From positions 194,030 to 258,029 of the forward strand of contig CAZOOK010000002.1 in the NCBI GenBank assembly GCA_964581385.1: a stretch of 64,000 nt of DNA, in the 5' to 3' direction. Origin of the DNA: CAZOOK01 sp964581385 (GTDB taxonomy: Bacteria; Pseudomonadota; Gammaproteobacteria; Nevskiales; Nevskiaceae). Under the pieces are notes generated by a model, which made no database searches, was not told where the DNA came from, and was given only the letters and a program-made list of their open reading frames with translations. The position numbers and the translations under genes are program-made. Below are positions 28,790-37,342 of the stretch, one piece after another; position 1 is the stretch's first letter; the number at the start of each line of letters is the position of its first letter.

Positions 28790-28800
28790 TGTTCCCTCCG

Positions 28801-28925
28801 TGAGGAGTGAAGGGTGAGGGGTGCGGGGGAGAAGCACGGGCAGCTGGCACGTGCCCGTACCGGGCGGCGGATCCGTTTCCTTTCTTCACAGTTTTGTCCT
28901 CGCTCCTCACCCCTCACTCCTCACC
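28801..28925. repeat. Inverted heptamer arrays (TGAGGRG) at the murB-ddlB junction
   Basis: On the + strand, 28801-28828 reads four heptamers: TGAGGAG, TGAAGGG, TGAGGGG, TGCGGGG. On the - strand, 28925-28901 reads TGAGGAG, TGAGGGG, TGAGGAG. The two arrays face each other and enclose a hairpin (ACGGGCA at 28836-28842, TGCCCGT at 28852-28858). The second array forms the 3' end of murB and provides its TGA stop. The whole unit could form a cruciform or RNA stem between the two genes. Confidence 0.75.
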
Positions 28926-29845
28926 ACGTCGCCGACAATCTTCACTTCGGCGTCCAGCGTCACTCCGGCTTTCTCCTTCACGGTTGCGCGGATCAGTTCG
29001 ATCAGCGCTTCCACATCCGCGGCGATGGCGCCAGCACGCGTGATGATGAAATTGGCGTGCTGCATTGATACTTCGGCGCCGCCGACGCGCTGTCCTTTGA
29101 GGCCGCAGCTTTCGATCAACCGCGCCGCGTAGTCGCCGGGCGGATTCCTGAACGTGCTGCCTGCACTGGGCTTACCGACCGGCTGCGTCGCCTTGCGTTG
29201 CGCCAGCGAAGTCTTGGTGGCTTCAGCGTGTGAACCGTCGTCTGGTGCAACCGCGAAACGCGCGCCGAGAAAGCCGAGCACGTCCTCCGGTAAGCGCACG
29301 CTGCGATAGGCGACAGCAAACGCCGACGGCGGCAGCCATTGGGCACGACCGTCACGGTGCAGCACCTCGACCTCGCGCACGACAACCCAGGTTTCGCCGC
29401 CCCAGGCGCCAGCGTTCATTGCCAGCGCGCCACCGACGGTGCCGGGAATTCCGGCCATGAAGCCGAGTCCCGCGAGTTGCTCGCGCTCCGCGAATTTCGC
29501 CAGCCGCGCGCAATGCACGCCAGCTTCGGCGTACACGATGACGGGACTCGGGACTCGGGGCTCTGGACGCGTGGAAGGTTCGATCCGAAGAGCATCCAAC
29601 GCACCATGCAGGGCGATGACAGTGCCGCGGAAACCGCCGTCGCGCACTAGCAGATTGGAGCCGAGACCCAGCCACAGCACCGGCTCGTCGGACGGCAGGC
29701 TGCGCACGAAGCCGATCAGATCATCGCGATCCGCCGGCTCGAAATAGCGATCCGCCGGACCACCGACACGCCAGCTCGTATGAGACGCCAACGGCTCGCC
29801 GCTTCGCAGCGCACCGCGAGGAACATAAACCTGGGGTTCGGCCAT
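28907..29845 (-). CDS. murB: UDP-N-acetylenolpyruvoylglucosamine reductase MurB
   Basis: A 312-residue FAD enzyme reducing UDP-GlcNAc-enolpyruvate to UDP-MurNAc with NADPH. FAD and substrate segments are SWRVGGPADRYFEP, LGLGSNLLVRDGGF and GIPGTVGGALAMNAGAWGGE; the catalytic serine region is SAGSTFRNP. The start overlaps the murC stop (TGATG; a GTG one codon upstream is also possible). Two oddities: a short heptamer repeat encodes EPRVPSP (about residues 95-101), and the last residues VVRSEG are coded by a second heptamer array that also supplies the stop. Confidence 0.96.
   Translation of the reverse strand: MAEPQVYVPRGALRSGEPLASHTSWRVGGPADRYFEPADRDDLIGFVRSLPSDEPVLWLGLGSNLLVRDGGFRGTVIALHGALDALRIEPSTRPEPRVPSPVIVYAEAGVHCARLAKFAEREQLAGLGFMAGIPGTVGGALAMNAGAWGGETWVVVREVEVLHRDGRAQWLPPSAFAVAYRSVRLPEDVLGFLGARFAVAPDDGSHAEATKTSLAQRKATQPVGKPSAGSTFRNPPGDYAARLIESCGLKGQRVGGAEVSMQHANFIITRAGAIAADVEALIELIRATVKEKAGVTLDAEVKIVGDVVRSEG
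29543..29560. repeat. Heptamer GGGACTC repeat inside murB
   Basis: Two copies of GGGACTC followed by GGGG lie in frame within murB and encode part of EPRVPSP on the - strand. The residues fall in a loop between conserved strands. The same heptamer appears at the start of murF (37323-37338) and once near the end of murC (29878-29889). Confidence 0.7.
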
Positions 29846-31311
29846 CACGGCTGTCCTCCCGCTTCAGACTGCGTCTTCCCGAGTCCCGGCTTCTTCTGCG
29901 TCAACAGCGCAGGCAGCTGCCCGATATCGCCGGCACCCATGCCGAGCAAAACGTCGCCATCGCGGACAATGGCGGCCAGCGCGTCCGGTAATTCGGCGAC
30001 ACGGTGCACGAATACCGGCTCGACGCGTCCGCGTACACGGATGCCGCGTGCGAGCGCGCGGCCATCAGCATCGGCGATCGGTTCCTCGCCAGCGGCATAG
30101 ACTTCGGTCAGTAGCAGTACATCGGTGTCCGCGAGCACAGCGCAGAAATCGTCGAACAGGTCTCGCGTGCGTGTGTAACGGTGCGGCTGAAAAGCGACGA
30201 CCAGGCGACGCCCCGGGTACGCGCCGCGAATCGCGGCGATGGTCGCAGCCAGCTCGCGCGGGTGGTGACCATAGTCATCGACAACCCGAACGGTGGCGCC
30301 GCCGATCCGCAAATCGCCGTGCGATTCGCAGCGGCGGCCGACGCCCTGGAAACCGGCGAACGCACGACGCACGGCGTCGATACTTACGTCGAGCTCGCGT
30401 GCGACCGCCACCGCCGCCAACGCATTCTGCACGTTGTGCCGGCCCGGTAGATTGAGGCGTAGCGGCTCGCGCGCGCCATCCGGCAGCACCACGGTGAATT
30501 CACTGCCATCGCTGTCGAAACGAATATCTTCGGCGCGCAGATCCGCAGGCGTATCGAGTCCATAGGTAACGATCGGCCGCCCCAGTACGGGGAGCAGTTC
30601 GCTGACCACCGGATCGTCGGCGCACAGTACGGCGAGCCCATAGAACGGCAGCCGGTGCAGAAATTCGACAAAGGTGGCCTTCAGCCGGCGGAAATCGCCG
30701 CCATAGGTTTCCAGATGATCGGCGTCGATGTTGGTGACGACCGCAATCATTGGCGTCAGATGCAGAAAACTGGCATCACTTTCGTCCGCTTCGGCCACCA
30801 GATATTGCCCGGCGCCGAGTCGCGCGTTGGTGCCGACGCTCTTCAAACGCCCGCCGACGACAAAGGTCGGATCGAGGCCGCCCTCGGCGAGCACGCTGGC
30901 AACGAGACTGGTCGTCGTCGTTTTGCCATGCGTACCGGCAATCGCGATGCCATAACGGAAGCGCATCAGCTCCGCCAGCATTTCCGCGCGCCGCACGATC
31001 GGGATCAGCGCTTCGCGCGCTGCGCGCAGTTCCGGATTCTCTTCGCTGATCGCAGTCGACACCACAACGACATCGGCGTCGTTGACGCGCGTGGCGTCGT
31101 GTCCGTACGCGATTTGCGCGCCGAGGTTTTGCAAGCGGCGCGTCGCTGCGCTTTCCTTGAGATCGGAACCGGACACTTGATAGCCGAGATTCAGCAGCAC
31201 CTCGGCAATCCCGGCCATGCCTGAACCGCCGATGCCGAGCATGTGAATGCGGCGTACGCGACGCATCGGCTGTGCAGCCAGCGCAGCGGTGGTGGTGCCC
31301 GTGCTCAGCAC
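29845..31311 (-). CDS. murC: UDP-N-acetylmuramate--L-alanine ligase MurC
   Basis: A 488-residue Mur ligase that adds L-Ala to UDP-MurNAc. It shows the Rossmann opening IHMLGIGGSGMAGIAEVL, the P-loop AGTHGKTTTTSLVA, EADESDASFL and DDYGHHPRE. The GTG at 31311 has GGAGG seven bases before it and overlaps the murG stop. The ATG at 31266 (MRRVRRIHM) is an alternative. The open frame extends about 100 codons upstream within murG but encodes Arg-rich nonsense. Near the C-terminus, PGLG (residues 475-478) is coded by the GGGACTC heptamer. Confidence 0.96.
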   Translation of the reverse strand: MLSTGTTTAALAAQPMRRVRRIHMLGIGGSGMAGIAEVLLNLGYQVSGSDLKESAATRRLQNLGAQIAYGHDATRVNDADVVVVSTAISEENPELRAAREALIPIVRRAEMLAELMRFRYGIAIAGTHGKTTTTSLVASVLAEGGLDPTFVVGGRLKSVGTNARLGAGQYLVAEADESDASFLHLTPMIAVVTNIDADHLETYGGDFRRLKATFVEFLHRLPFYGLAVLCADDPVVSELLPVLGRPIVTYGLDTPADLRAEDIRFDSDGSEFTVVLPDGAREPLRLNLPGRHNVQNALAAVAVARELDVSIDAVRRAFAGFQGVGRRCESHGDLRIGGATVRVVDDYGHHPRELAATIAAIRGAYPGRRLVVAFQPHRYTRTRDLFDDFCAVLADTDVLLLTEVYAAGEEPIADADGRALARGIRVRGRVEPVFVHRVAELPDALAAIVRDGDVLLGMGAGDIGQLPALLTQKKPGLGKTQSEAGGQP

Positions 31312-32369
31312 GGCACGGCCTCCGCAATGCAGACATCCGCGATCGCGCGATTCGCGCCCGGCCACGCCGCGCGACGAGCGGCGCGTGCCATCTCGACGAG
31401 TCGTGTCGGCTGCGCGAACAGTGCGCCGAGCATTTCGGCCAGCCGGTCCGCATCGAGTTGAGGCTCCGGCACCATCAACGCCGCGCCGGCATCGACGAGA
31501 TACTGGCCGTTGCACGTCTGGTGATCGTCCACCGCATATGGAAACGGTACCAACAGTGCGGCGCAACCGGCCGCCGCGAGTTCCGCGACCGTCGAAGCGC
31601 CCGCACGGCACACGACTAGATCCGCCCAACTATAGGCGGCCGCCATGTCGTCGATGAACGCCGTGACTTCAGCGACCACCCCGACTCCGGCGTACGCGGC
31701 CTGCGCGACATCAAGTGTGCGGCCCGCTTGATGGCATACCTGCGGACGTTGCGCCGCGGACAGCCGAGACAGTGCGGCGGGCACCAGCTCGTTGAGCGCG
31801 CGCGCGCCTTGGCTGCCGCCAAGCACGAGCAGCCGCGGCGGCACCGTAGCGCCGACGGCACGCGCAACAGCATCGGGAATTTCGGAAAAGCCGGCGCGCA
31901 CCGGATTGCCGACGGTAACGCCGTTGCGAAATGTATTCGGGAAGGCTTGCAACACTCTGCGCGCGATGCGCGCGAGCAAACGGTTGGTCAAGCCGGCGAT
32001 CGCATTCTGCTCGTGGATGACCAGTGGCCGGCGTGATAGCCAAGTGGCGAAACCACCCGGTCCTGCCGCGAAACCGCCCATGCCGAGCACGACCTCGGGT
32101 TGGCGGCGGTGCAACGCCGCAAGGGCATCGCGCAGCGCGCGAACCAGCAGCAGTGGTGCCGCCAGCCAGCGCAACAGACCCTTGCCACGCAGGCCTTGTA
32201 CGCGGATGAATTCGATCTCTATCCCATGCCGCGGCACCGTGCGCGACTCGAAGCTGTCCGGCGCACCCATCCACACCACTTCGTGTCCGCCGGCGCGTAG
32301 CACTTGCGCAACCGCAAGCGCGGGATAGACATGACCACCAGTGCCGCCCGCCATGATCATGATTTTCAT
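31305..32369 (-). CDS. murG: Lipid II-forming GlcNAc transferase MurG
   Basis: A 354-residue GT28 enzyme that transfers GlcNAc to lipid I on the inner face of the membrane. The N-terminal G-loop is MAGGTGGHVYPALAVAQVL, the second loop is VVLGMGGFAAGPGG, and VIHEQNAIAGLTNRLLA and LLVLGGSQGARALNELVP are typical. The UDP-GlcNAc site lies in VCRAGASTVAELAAAG. Start and stop overlap ftsW (ATGA) and murC. Confidence 0.97.
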   Translation of the reverse strand: MKIMIMAGGTGGHVYPALAVAQVLRAGGHEVVWMGAPDSFESRTVPRHGIEIEFIRVQGLRGKGLLRWLAAPLLLVRALRDALAALHRRQPEVVLGMGGFAAGPGGFATWLSRRPLVIHEQNAIAGLTNRLLARIARRVLQAFPNTFRNGVTVGNPVRAGFSEIPDAVARAVGATVPPRLLVLGGSQGARALNELVPAALSRLSAAQRPQVCHQAGRTLDVAQAAYAGVGVVAEVTAFIDDMAAAYSWADLVVCRAGASTVAELAAAGCAALLVPFPYAVDDHQTCNGQYLVDAGAALMVPEPQLDADRLAEMLGALFAQPTRLVEMARAARRAAWPGANRAIADVCIAEAVPC

Positions 32370-33550
32370 GCGCGCGCACCCGCAACTCTGGGCGCATAGT
32401 CGCGACGGCTCGCCGCCGGATGGCCGGCGCGCGCAAGTCGGTTTTCGTGATCGACACGCAGGATCAACGCAACCATCACACAGACCGTGAGCAAGCTGCT
32501 GCCGCCGTAGCTGATGAAAGGCAGCGTCAGACCTTTGGTGGGCAGCATGCCCATGTTGACGGCCATGTTGATTGCGGCCTGCATGCCAAGCCAGCTCGAT
32601 AGGCCGTAACAGAGATACGCCGGAAAACGTGCGCCCTGCCGCTCCGCTTCGCCGCCGATCATGAACCCGCGCCAGACGACGAGGCCGAACAGTGTGATCA
32701 GTACGACAACGCCGATCAGGCCGAATTCTTCGGCGAGGATCGCGAAGATAAAGTCGGTGTGCATTTCCGGCAGGTACAGCAGCTTCTGCACGCTGTTGCC
32801 GAGGCCGACGCCGAACAATTCGCCGCGACCGACCGCGATCAGCGACTGCGTCAACTGCCAGCCGCTGTTGTTGGGATCGGCCCAGGGATTGATGAAAGTC
32901 AGCAAACGCCGCACGCGGTAGGGCGCCGCGACCGCGATCAGGGCCAGCAGCGTGGCAGTGATGCCGAAGATGCCGCCGAGATACAGCAGCCGCGCACCGC
33001 CGATGAACAGCATCACCAGCGCGACCGTGATGAGGATCGCAGCGGCGCCGAAGTCAGGTTCCGCCAGCAACAGCAAGCTCGCGACTCCGAGCGGGATGAA
33101 GGGCGCCGCCAAGCCCATCAGGCTGGTTTGCAGGCGCACTTGGCGGCGCACGATATAACCGGCGAGATAAACGATCACCGCGAGGCGCGCCGGCTCCGAC
33201 GCTTGCAGACGGAACATGCCGAAGTCCAGCCATCGGCGCGAAGAATTGATCTTGAGACCGATGCCGGGGATCAGTACTACCGCCAGCACCAACAGCGCGA
33301 ACACCAGCAGCACTGGACCAAATTTTTCCCAGGTCGCCATTGGAATGGTGAAGACGGCAAGGCCGGCTGCCAGGCCGAGCGCGACGAAAACCATCTGGCG
33401 CTCGAAGAAGAACAGCGGATGACCCGACAGCTTTTCGCCCACTGCAACGGACGCCGACGCGACCATCACCAATCCCCAGCTGAGCAGGGCCGCAACGGCA
33501 GCGCAGAACACGCTATCGAGACCGTAGCGAGCACGCGGCAGCCAGGCCAT
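32366..33550 (-). CDS. ftsW: Division-specific SEDS peptidoglycan polymerase FtsW
   Basis: A 394-residue polytopic SEDS protein with about ten helices that polymerises lipid II together with FtsI. Conserved pieces are INSSRRWLDFGMFRLQASEPARLAV, NPWADPNNSGWQLTQSLIAVGRGELFGVGLG and HTDFIFAILAEEFG, then LPTKGLTLPFISYGGSSLL. The start overlaps the murD stop by one base. Confidence 0.97.
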   Translation of the reverse strand: MAWLPRARYGLDSVFCAAVAALLSWGLVMVASASVAVGEKLSGHPLFFFERQMVFVALGLAAGLAVFTIPMATWEKFGPVLLVFALLVLAVVLIPGIGLKINSSRRWLDFGMFRLQASEPARLAVIVYLAGYIVRRQVRLQTSLMGLAAPFIPLGVASLLLLAEPDFGAAAILITVALVMLFIGGARLLYLGGIFGITATLLALIAVAAPYRVRRLLTFINPWADPNNSGWQLTQSLIAVGRGELFGVGLGNSVQKLLYLPEMHTDFIFAILAEEFGLIGVVVLITLFGLVVWRGFMIGGEAERQGARFPAYLCYGLSSWLGMQAAINMAVNMGMLPTKGLTLPFISYGGSSLLTVCVMVALILRVDHENRLARAGHPAASRRDYAPRVAGARA

Positions 33551-34887
33551 CAGCCGTTCCCCCGTGCCAGTGCGCGGAAGCGGTCGCCGCGCTCTTCGTA
33601 GTTCTTGAACTGGTCGAGGCTGGCGCAGGCTGGCGACAGCAGTACGCGATCGCCGGACTGAGCAAGTTGACGCGCCAGCGCGACCGCCGCGGCGAGATCG
33701 GGCACGCGCCGCACCGGCATACAGCCGGCGAGATCATGTTCGATCCGCTCGGCATCCTGACCGAACAGGATCGCCACGCGTGCCTTCTGGGCGAGCGGCG
33801 CGCGTAGGCCAGTGAAATCCTGACCTTTCCCTTGACCGCCGCCGAGCCAGACCAGCGGACCCGCCAGTCCCTGCAGCGCGGCGAGCGTCGCACCGACGTT
33901 GGTCCCCTTGGAATCATTGATCCAGGTAATACCGTCGTTCTCCGCGACCCATTCGCAGCGGTGCGGCAGCCCCTTGAAAGTGCGCATGGCTTCGATGCTC
34001 GCGGCGCGCGGAACAGCCGCCGCGTCGGCCAGCGCTAGCGCAGCAAGCGCATTGGCGACGTTGTGCATGCCCTGAATCTTCAGCGCGGATAGCGGCAGCA
34101 ACGCCTCGTCGCCGACCGCGATCCAGGCCTGGCCATCGCGCTCGACGACGCCGTAGTGTCCGGCGGTCGGCGCATCGAGACCGAAGCTGACGACACGCCG
34201 CGCGGTATGTGCGCCGGTGTGGGTGGCGCGATCGTCGCGATTGACGACGGCGACCTGCGCGCGGCTGAAGATACGCGCCTTGGCGGCGATGTAACGCTCC
34301 AACGAACCATGGCGATCGAGATGGTCCGGCGAGATGTTCAGCATCGTCGCCGCGGCCAACTTCAGACTCTCCGTGGTTTCGAGCTGGAAACTTGACAACT
34401 CCAATACATAGAGCTGCGCTGCATCATCGAGCAGATCCAGCGCTGGAGTGCCGAGATTGCCGCCGACGCCGACATTCAGTGCCGCAACCCGCGCCATTTC
34501 ACCGACCAGCGTAGTGACAGTGCTCTTGCCGTTGCTGCCGGTAATACCAATCACCGGCGCATGCGCCGCACGCGCGAACAGCTCGATGTCACCGATGATT
34601 TCCACCTTCGCGGCGCGCAGTTTGGAAATGAACGGATCGTCGAGCGGGACGCCCGGCGACACCACTGCGAACGCATATTGCGAAAGCGGTTCGGTGGCCG
34701 TGAAACCGCCCACCAGGAAGGTGCCGTCCGGAATCTCTGCACGCAGTGCGGTCAGCCCTGGTGGATCCTGGCTCGAATCGGTCAATCCCAGGCGCGCGCC
34801 TTCGCGTGCAAGATGGCGCGCACTGGAGCTGCCGCTTTTGCCCAGCCCGACGATGATTGCTTTGCATCCTTCGTGGCGTCTGGCCAT
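33550..34887 (-). CDS. murD: UDP-N-acetylmuramoylalanine--D-glutamate ligase MurD
   Basis: A 445-residue Mur ligase adding D-Glu. It opens AIIVGLGKSGSSSARHLAREG, with P-loop GITGSNGKSTVTTL, ELSSFQLE, NISPDHLDRHGS and WINDSKGTNVGAT. The ATG at 34887 overlaps the mraY stop (TGATG); the frame is open further upstream across mraY but that is not protein-like. The length matches E. coli MurD. Confidence 0.97.
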   Translation of the reverse strand: MARRHEGCKAIIVGLGKSGSSSARHLAREGARLGLTDSSQDPPGLTALRAEIPDGTFLVGGFTATEPLSQYAFAVVSPGVPLDDPFISKLRAAKVEIIGDIELFARAAHAPVIGITGSNGKSTVTTLVGEMARVAALNVGVGGNLGTPALDLLDDAAQLYVLELSSFQLETTESLKLAAATMLNISPDHLDRHGSLERYIAAKARIFSRAQVAVVNRDDRATHTGAHTARRVVSFGLDAPTAGHYGVVERDGQAWIAVGDEALLPLSALKIQGMHNVANALAALALADAAAVPRAASIEAMRTFKGLPHRCEWVAENDGITWINDSKGTNVGATLAALQGLAGPLVWLGGGQGKGQDFTGLRAPLAQKARVAILFGQDAERIEHDLAGCMPVRRVPDLAAAVALARQLAQSGDRVLLSPACASLDQFKNYEERGDRFRALARGNG

Positions 34888-35972
34888 CACCGCACCTTCA
34901 GCGTCGAAAGACCTACCAGCACGAGGATCAGCGTGACGATCCAGAATCGCACGATGATCTTCGGCTCCGGCCAGCCCTTGAGTTCGTAATGATGGTGCAA
35001 CGGAGCCATGCGAAAAATGCGCTTGCCTCCGCTGTACTTGAAGTACATGACCTGCAAAGCGACGGAGACTGTCTCGGCAACGAATACGCCGCCCATGATC
35101 GCGAGCACAATTTCCTGCCGCACGAGCACCGCGACGACGCCAAGCGCCGCGCCGAGCGCGAGCGCCCCGATGTCGCCCATGAACACTTGCGCGGGATAGG
35201 CGTTGAACCAAAGGAAGCCGAGTCCCGCGCCGGCGATCGCCGTGCAAAATATCGCGATCTCGCCGACACCGACGATGTACGGAATACCGAGATACGTGGC
35301 GATCTTGACGTTGCCAGTGCAGTACGCAAACACAGCGAGCGCGGAAGCGACGAGCACGGCTGGCATGATCGCGAGTCCGTCGAGTCCGTCGGTGAGATTC
35401 ACGGCGTTGCTGCTGCCGACGATGACCAGATACGACCACGGGATAAACATCCAGCCGAGCTGCACCGCGACTTCCTTGACCATCGGCGCAATCAGCGTCG
35501 TCTCCAGCGGCGTCTTCGCGGTCAGATAAATGCCAGTGGAGGTCGCCAATCCGGCCAGCGACAACCAGAAATATTTCTGCTTGGGCGGCAGACCTTTGGG
35601 ATTTTTGCGCACGATCTTCAGCCAGTCGTCGGCAAACCCGACCGCGCCGAAGCTGATAGTCACGAACAACGCGAACCAGACGAAGCGGTTGCTCAGATCG
35701 GACCACAGCAGCGTGGCGATCACGATCGCAGCGAGAATCATCGCACCGCCCATCGTCGGCGTGCCGGTCTTCTTCAGATGGCTCTGCGGACCGTCGCTGC
35801 GCACGATCTGACCGAACTTGAGAATCTGCAGCCGGCGGATGATCCACGGACCGCACAGGAAGCAGAACAGCAGCGCGGTGAGCACACCAAGAATGGCGCG
35901 GAACGTCAGATAGCCGAACAGATTGAAGCCGCTGACGTAGTGACGCAGATATTCGGATAGAGCGTAGAGCAT
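34887..35972 (-). CDS. mraY: Phospho-MurNAc-pentapeptide translocase MraY
   Basis: A 361-residue integral membrane enzyme that makes lipid I from UDP-MurNAc-pentapeptide and undecaprenyl phosphate. Catalytic and metal residues lie in GFADDWLK, NAVNLTDGLDGLA and FNAYPAQVFMGDIG. KTGTPTMGGAMI and APLHHHYELKGWPE are also signature sequences. The start MLYALSEYLRHY overlaps the murF stop by one base. Upstream in-frame extension is rejected as Arg-rich shadow sequence. Confidence 0.98.
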   Translation of the reverse strand: MLYALSEYLRHYVSGFNLFGYLTFRAILGVLTALLFCFLCGPWIIRRLQILKFGQIVRSDGPQSHLKKTGTPTMGGAMILAAIVIATLLWSDLSNRFVWFALFVTISFGAVGFADDWLKIVRKNPKGLPPKQKYFWLSLAGLATSTGIYLTAKTPLETTLIAPMVKEVAVQLGWMFIPWSYLVIVGSSNAVNLTDGLDGLAIMPAVLVASALAVFAYCTGNVKIATYLGIPYIVGVGEIAIFCTAIAGAGLGFLWFNAYPAQVFMGDIGALALGAALGVVAVLVRQEIVLAIMGGVFVAETVSVALQVMYFKYSGGKRIFRMAPLHHHYELKGWPEPKIIVRFWIVTLILVLVGLSTLKVR

Positions 35973-37342
35973 CAGTGCGCTCCCTCGACCACGGTGCCGC
36001 ATAGCGCAGCAACCACGCGCTCCATACGCGACGAACGCGAACCTTTCACCAATACCGCGACACCGGCTCGCAGATCCGTATGCAGAGCATCGACCAATGT
36101 CTCGACGGAATCGAAATGGCGGCCCGTGCCGAAGCCCACTGATGCCAAGCGTGCCAAATCGCCGACCGTGTAGATGCGATCGATGCCAAGCCGCCGCGCC
36201 ACGCAACCGGCTTCCTCGTGCAGCACTTCGGCGCCGGTGCCGAGCTCCTTCATGTCGCCGAGAACCAGCCAGCGCTGGCCGGGCAGGGTTGCGAGCAAAT
36301 CGAGCGCGGCGCGCAACGAGGACGGATTGGCGTTGTAGGTGTCGTCGAGCAGGCGCGCGCCTTCGCGCGTCGTCTTCCAGTTCAGTCGGCCGGCAACTGG
36401 CTGCGCGCGCGACAGCGCGGCTGCAATCGCATCCACCGCAATGCCGAGTGCAACGCCGCCCGCTGCCGCTGCCAGCGCGTTGCTGACGTTGTGGCGACCC
36501 GCAAGTCGCAGCACTACTTCAGCGTGACCGTCCGGTGTCACCAGGCGGAAGTGTGTTTCGTCGGCTGCGATTTGCACGCGTTCAGCGCGCACATCCGCGG
36601 AATCGACACAGCCGAAAGTGACAATCGACGCACGCTTCGCCAGATCGCGCCACAGCGGGGCGAACGTGTCATCGGCATTGATCACGGCGACGCCGCCGTC
36701 GAGTGCGGCAAATAATTCGCCCTTGCCGTGCGCGACGCCTTCACGCGAACCGAAACCTTCCAGGTGTGCGTCGCCGGCCATCGTCACAATGCCGATGTCC
36801 GGCTTTGCGATCGCCGCCAAGTGCGCGATCTCGGCAGGATGGTTCGCGCCCATCTCGATGACGGCAGTGCGATGTTCAGCACGCAAGCGCAGCAGCGTCA
36901 GCGGCACGCCGATGTGATTGTTCAGATTGCCCTCCGTCGCCAGCACTGGTCCGCGCGCGGCCACTACCTCGGCGAGCAATTGCTTGGTGGTGGTCTTGCC
37001 GTTGCTACCGGTGACCGCGACCACTGGCACACCAGCGTCCGCGCGCCAGCTCGCAGCGTAGGCTTGCAGCGCGATCAGCGTATCCGGTACGACGATCTGA
37101 GCAGGACCGCTGTCAATCGCGCGCGACACGATGCAGCCGGCGGCGCCTAGACTGGTGGCGCGCAACACGAAATCGTGGCCGTCGAAGCGATCTCCCTTGA
37201 GCGCGACGAACAAATCTTTGGCACCGAGTTGGCGCGTGTCGGTGACGACGCGCACAAATGCGGCATCGGCGCCATGCAGCGTGGCACCGATGCGACGGAC
37301 GACGTCGGACAGCTTTTCCATCGGGACTCGGGACTCGGTCAT
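35972..37342 (-). CDS. murF: UDP-MurNAc-tripeptide--D-Ala-D-Ala ligase MurF
   Basis: A 456-residue Mur ligase adding the D-Ala-D-Ala dipeptide. It shows VVTDTRQLGAKDLFVALKGDRFDGHDF, P-loop VTGSNGKTTTKQLL, EMGANHPAEI and DDTYNANPSS. The ATG at 37342 overlaps the murE stop (ATGA). Between it and the next in-frame ATG (MEKLSDVV, seven codons on) lies a GGGACTC heptamer repeat encoding ESRVP. The repeat therefore sits exactly in the start region and both starts are possible. Confidence 0.96.
   Translation of the reverse strand: MTESRVPMEKLSDVVRRIGATLHGADAAFVRVVTDTRQLGAKDLFVALKGDRFDGHDFVLRATSLGAAGCIVSRAIDSGPAQIVVPDTLIALQAYAASWRADAGVPVVAVTGSNGKTTTKQLLAEVVAARGPVLATEGNLNNHIGVPLTLLRLRAEHRTAVIEMGANHPAEIAHLAAIAKPDIGIVTMAGDAHLEGFGSREGVAHGKGELFAALDGGVAVINADDTFAPLWRDLAKRASIVTFGCVDSADVRAERVQIAADETHFRLVTPDGHAEVVLRLAGRHNVSNALAAAAGGVALGIAVDAIAAALSRAQPVAGRLNWKTTREGARLLDDTYNANPSSLRAALDLLATLPGQRWLVLGDMKELGTGAEVLHEEAGCVARRLGIDRIYTVGDLARLASVGFGTGRHFDSVETLVDALHTDLRAGVAVLVKGSRSSRMERVVAALCGTVVEGAH
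37323..37338. repeat. Heptamer GGGACTC repeat at the murF start
   Basis: Two GGGACTC units plus GG lie between two candidate murF start codons and encode residues ESRVP of the longer form. It is the same heptamer as inside murB (29543-29560). Confidence 0.7.

Noticed and set aside
31312..31629. N-terminal extension of MurC by about 100 codons; also extensions of MurD (to 36012), MraY (to 36206) and Cca (to 48874)
   Set aside because: Each extension lies inside the preceding gene, encodes Arg-rich sequence with no homology, and a coupled start codon at the junction gives the normal protein length.
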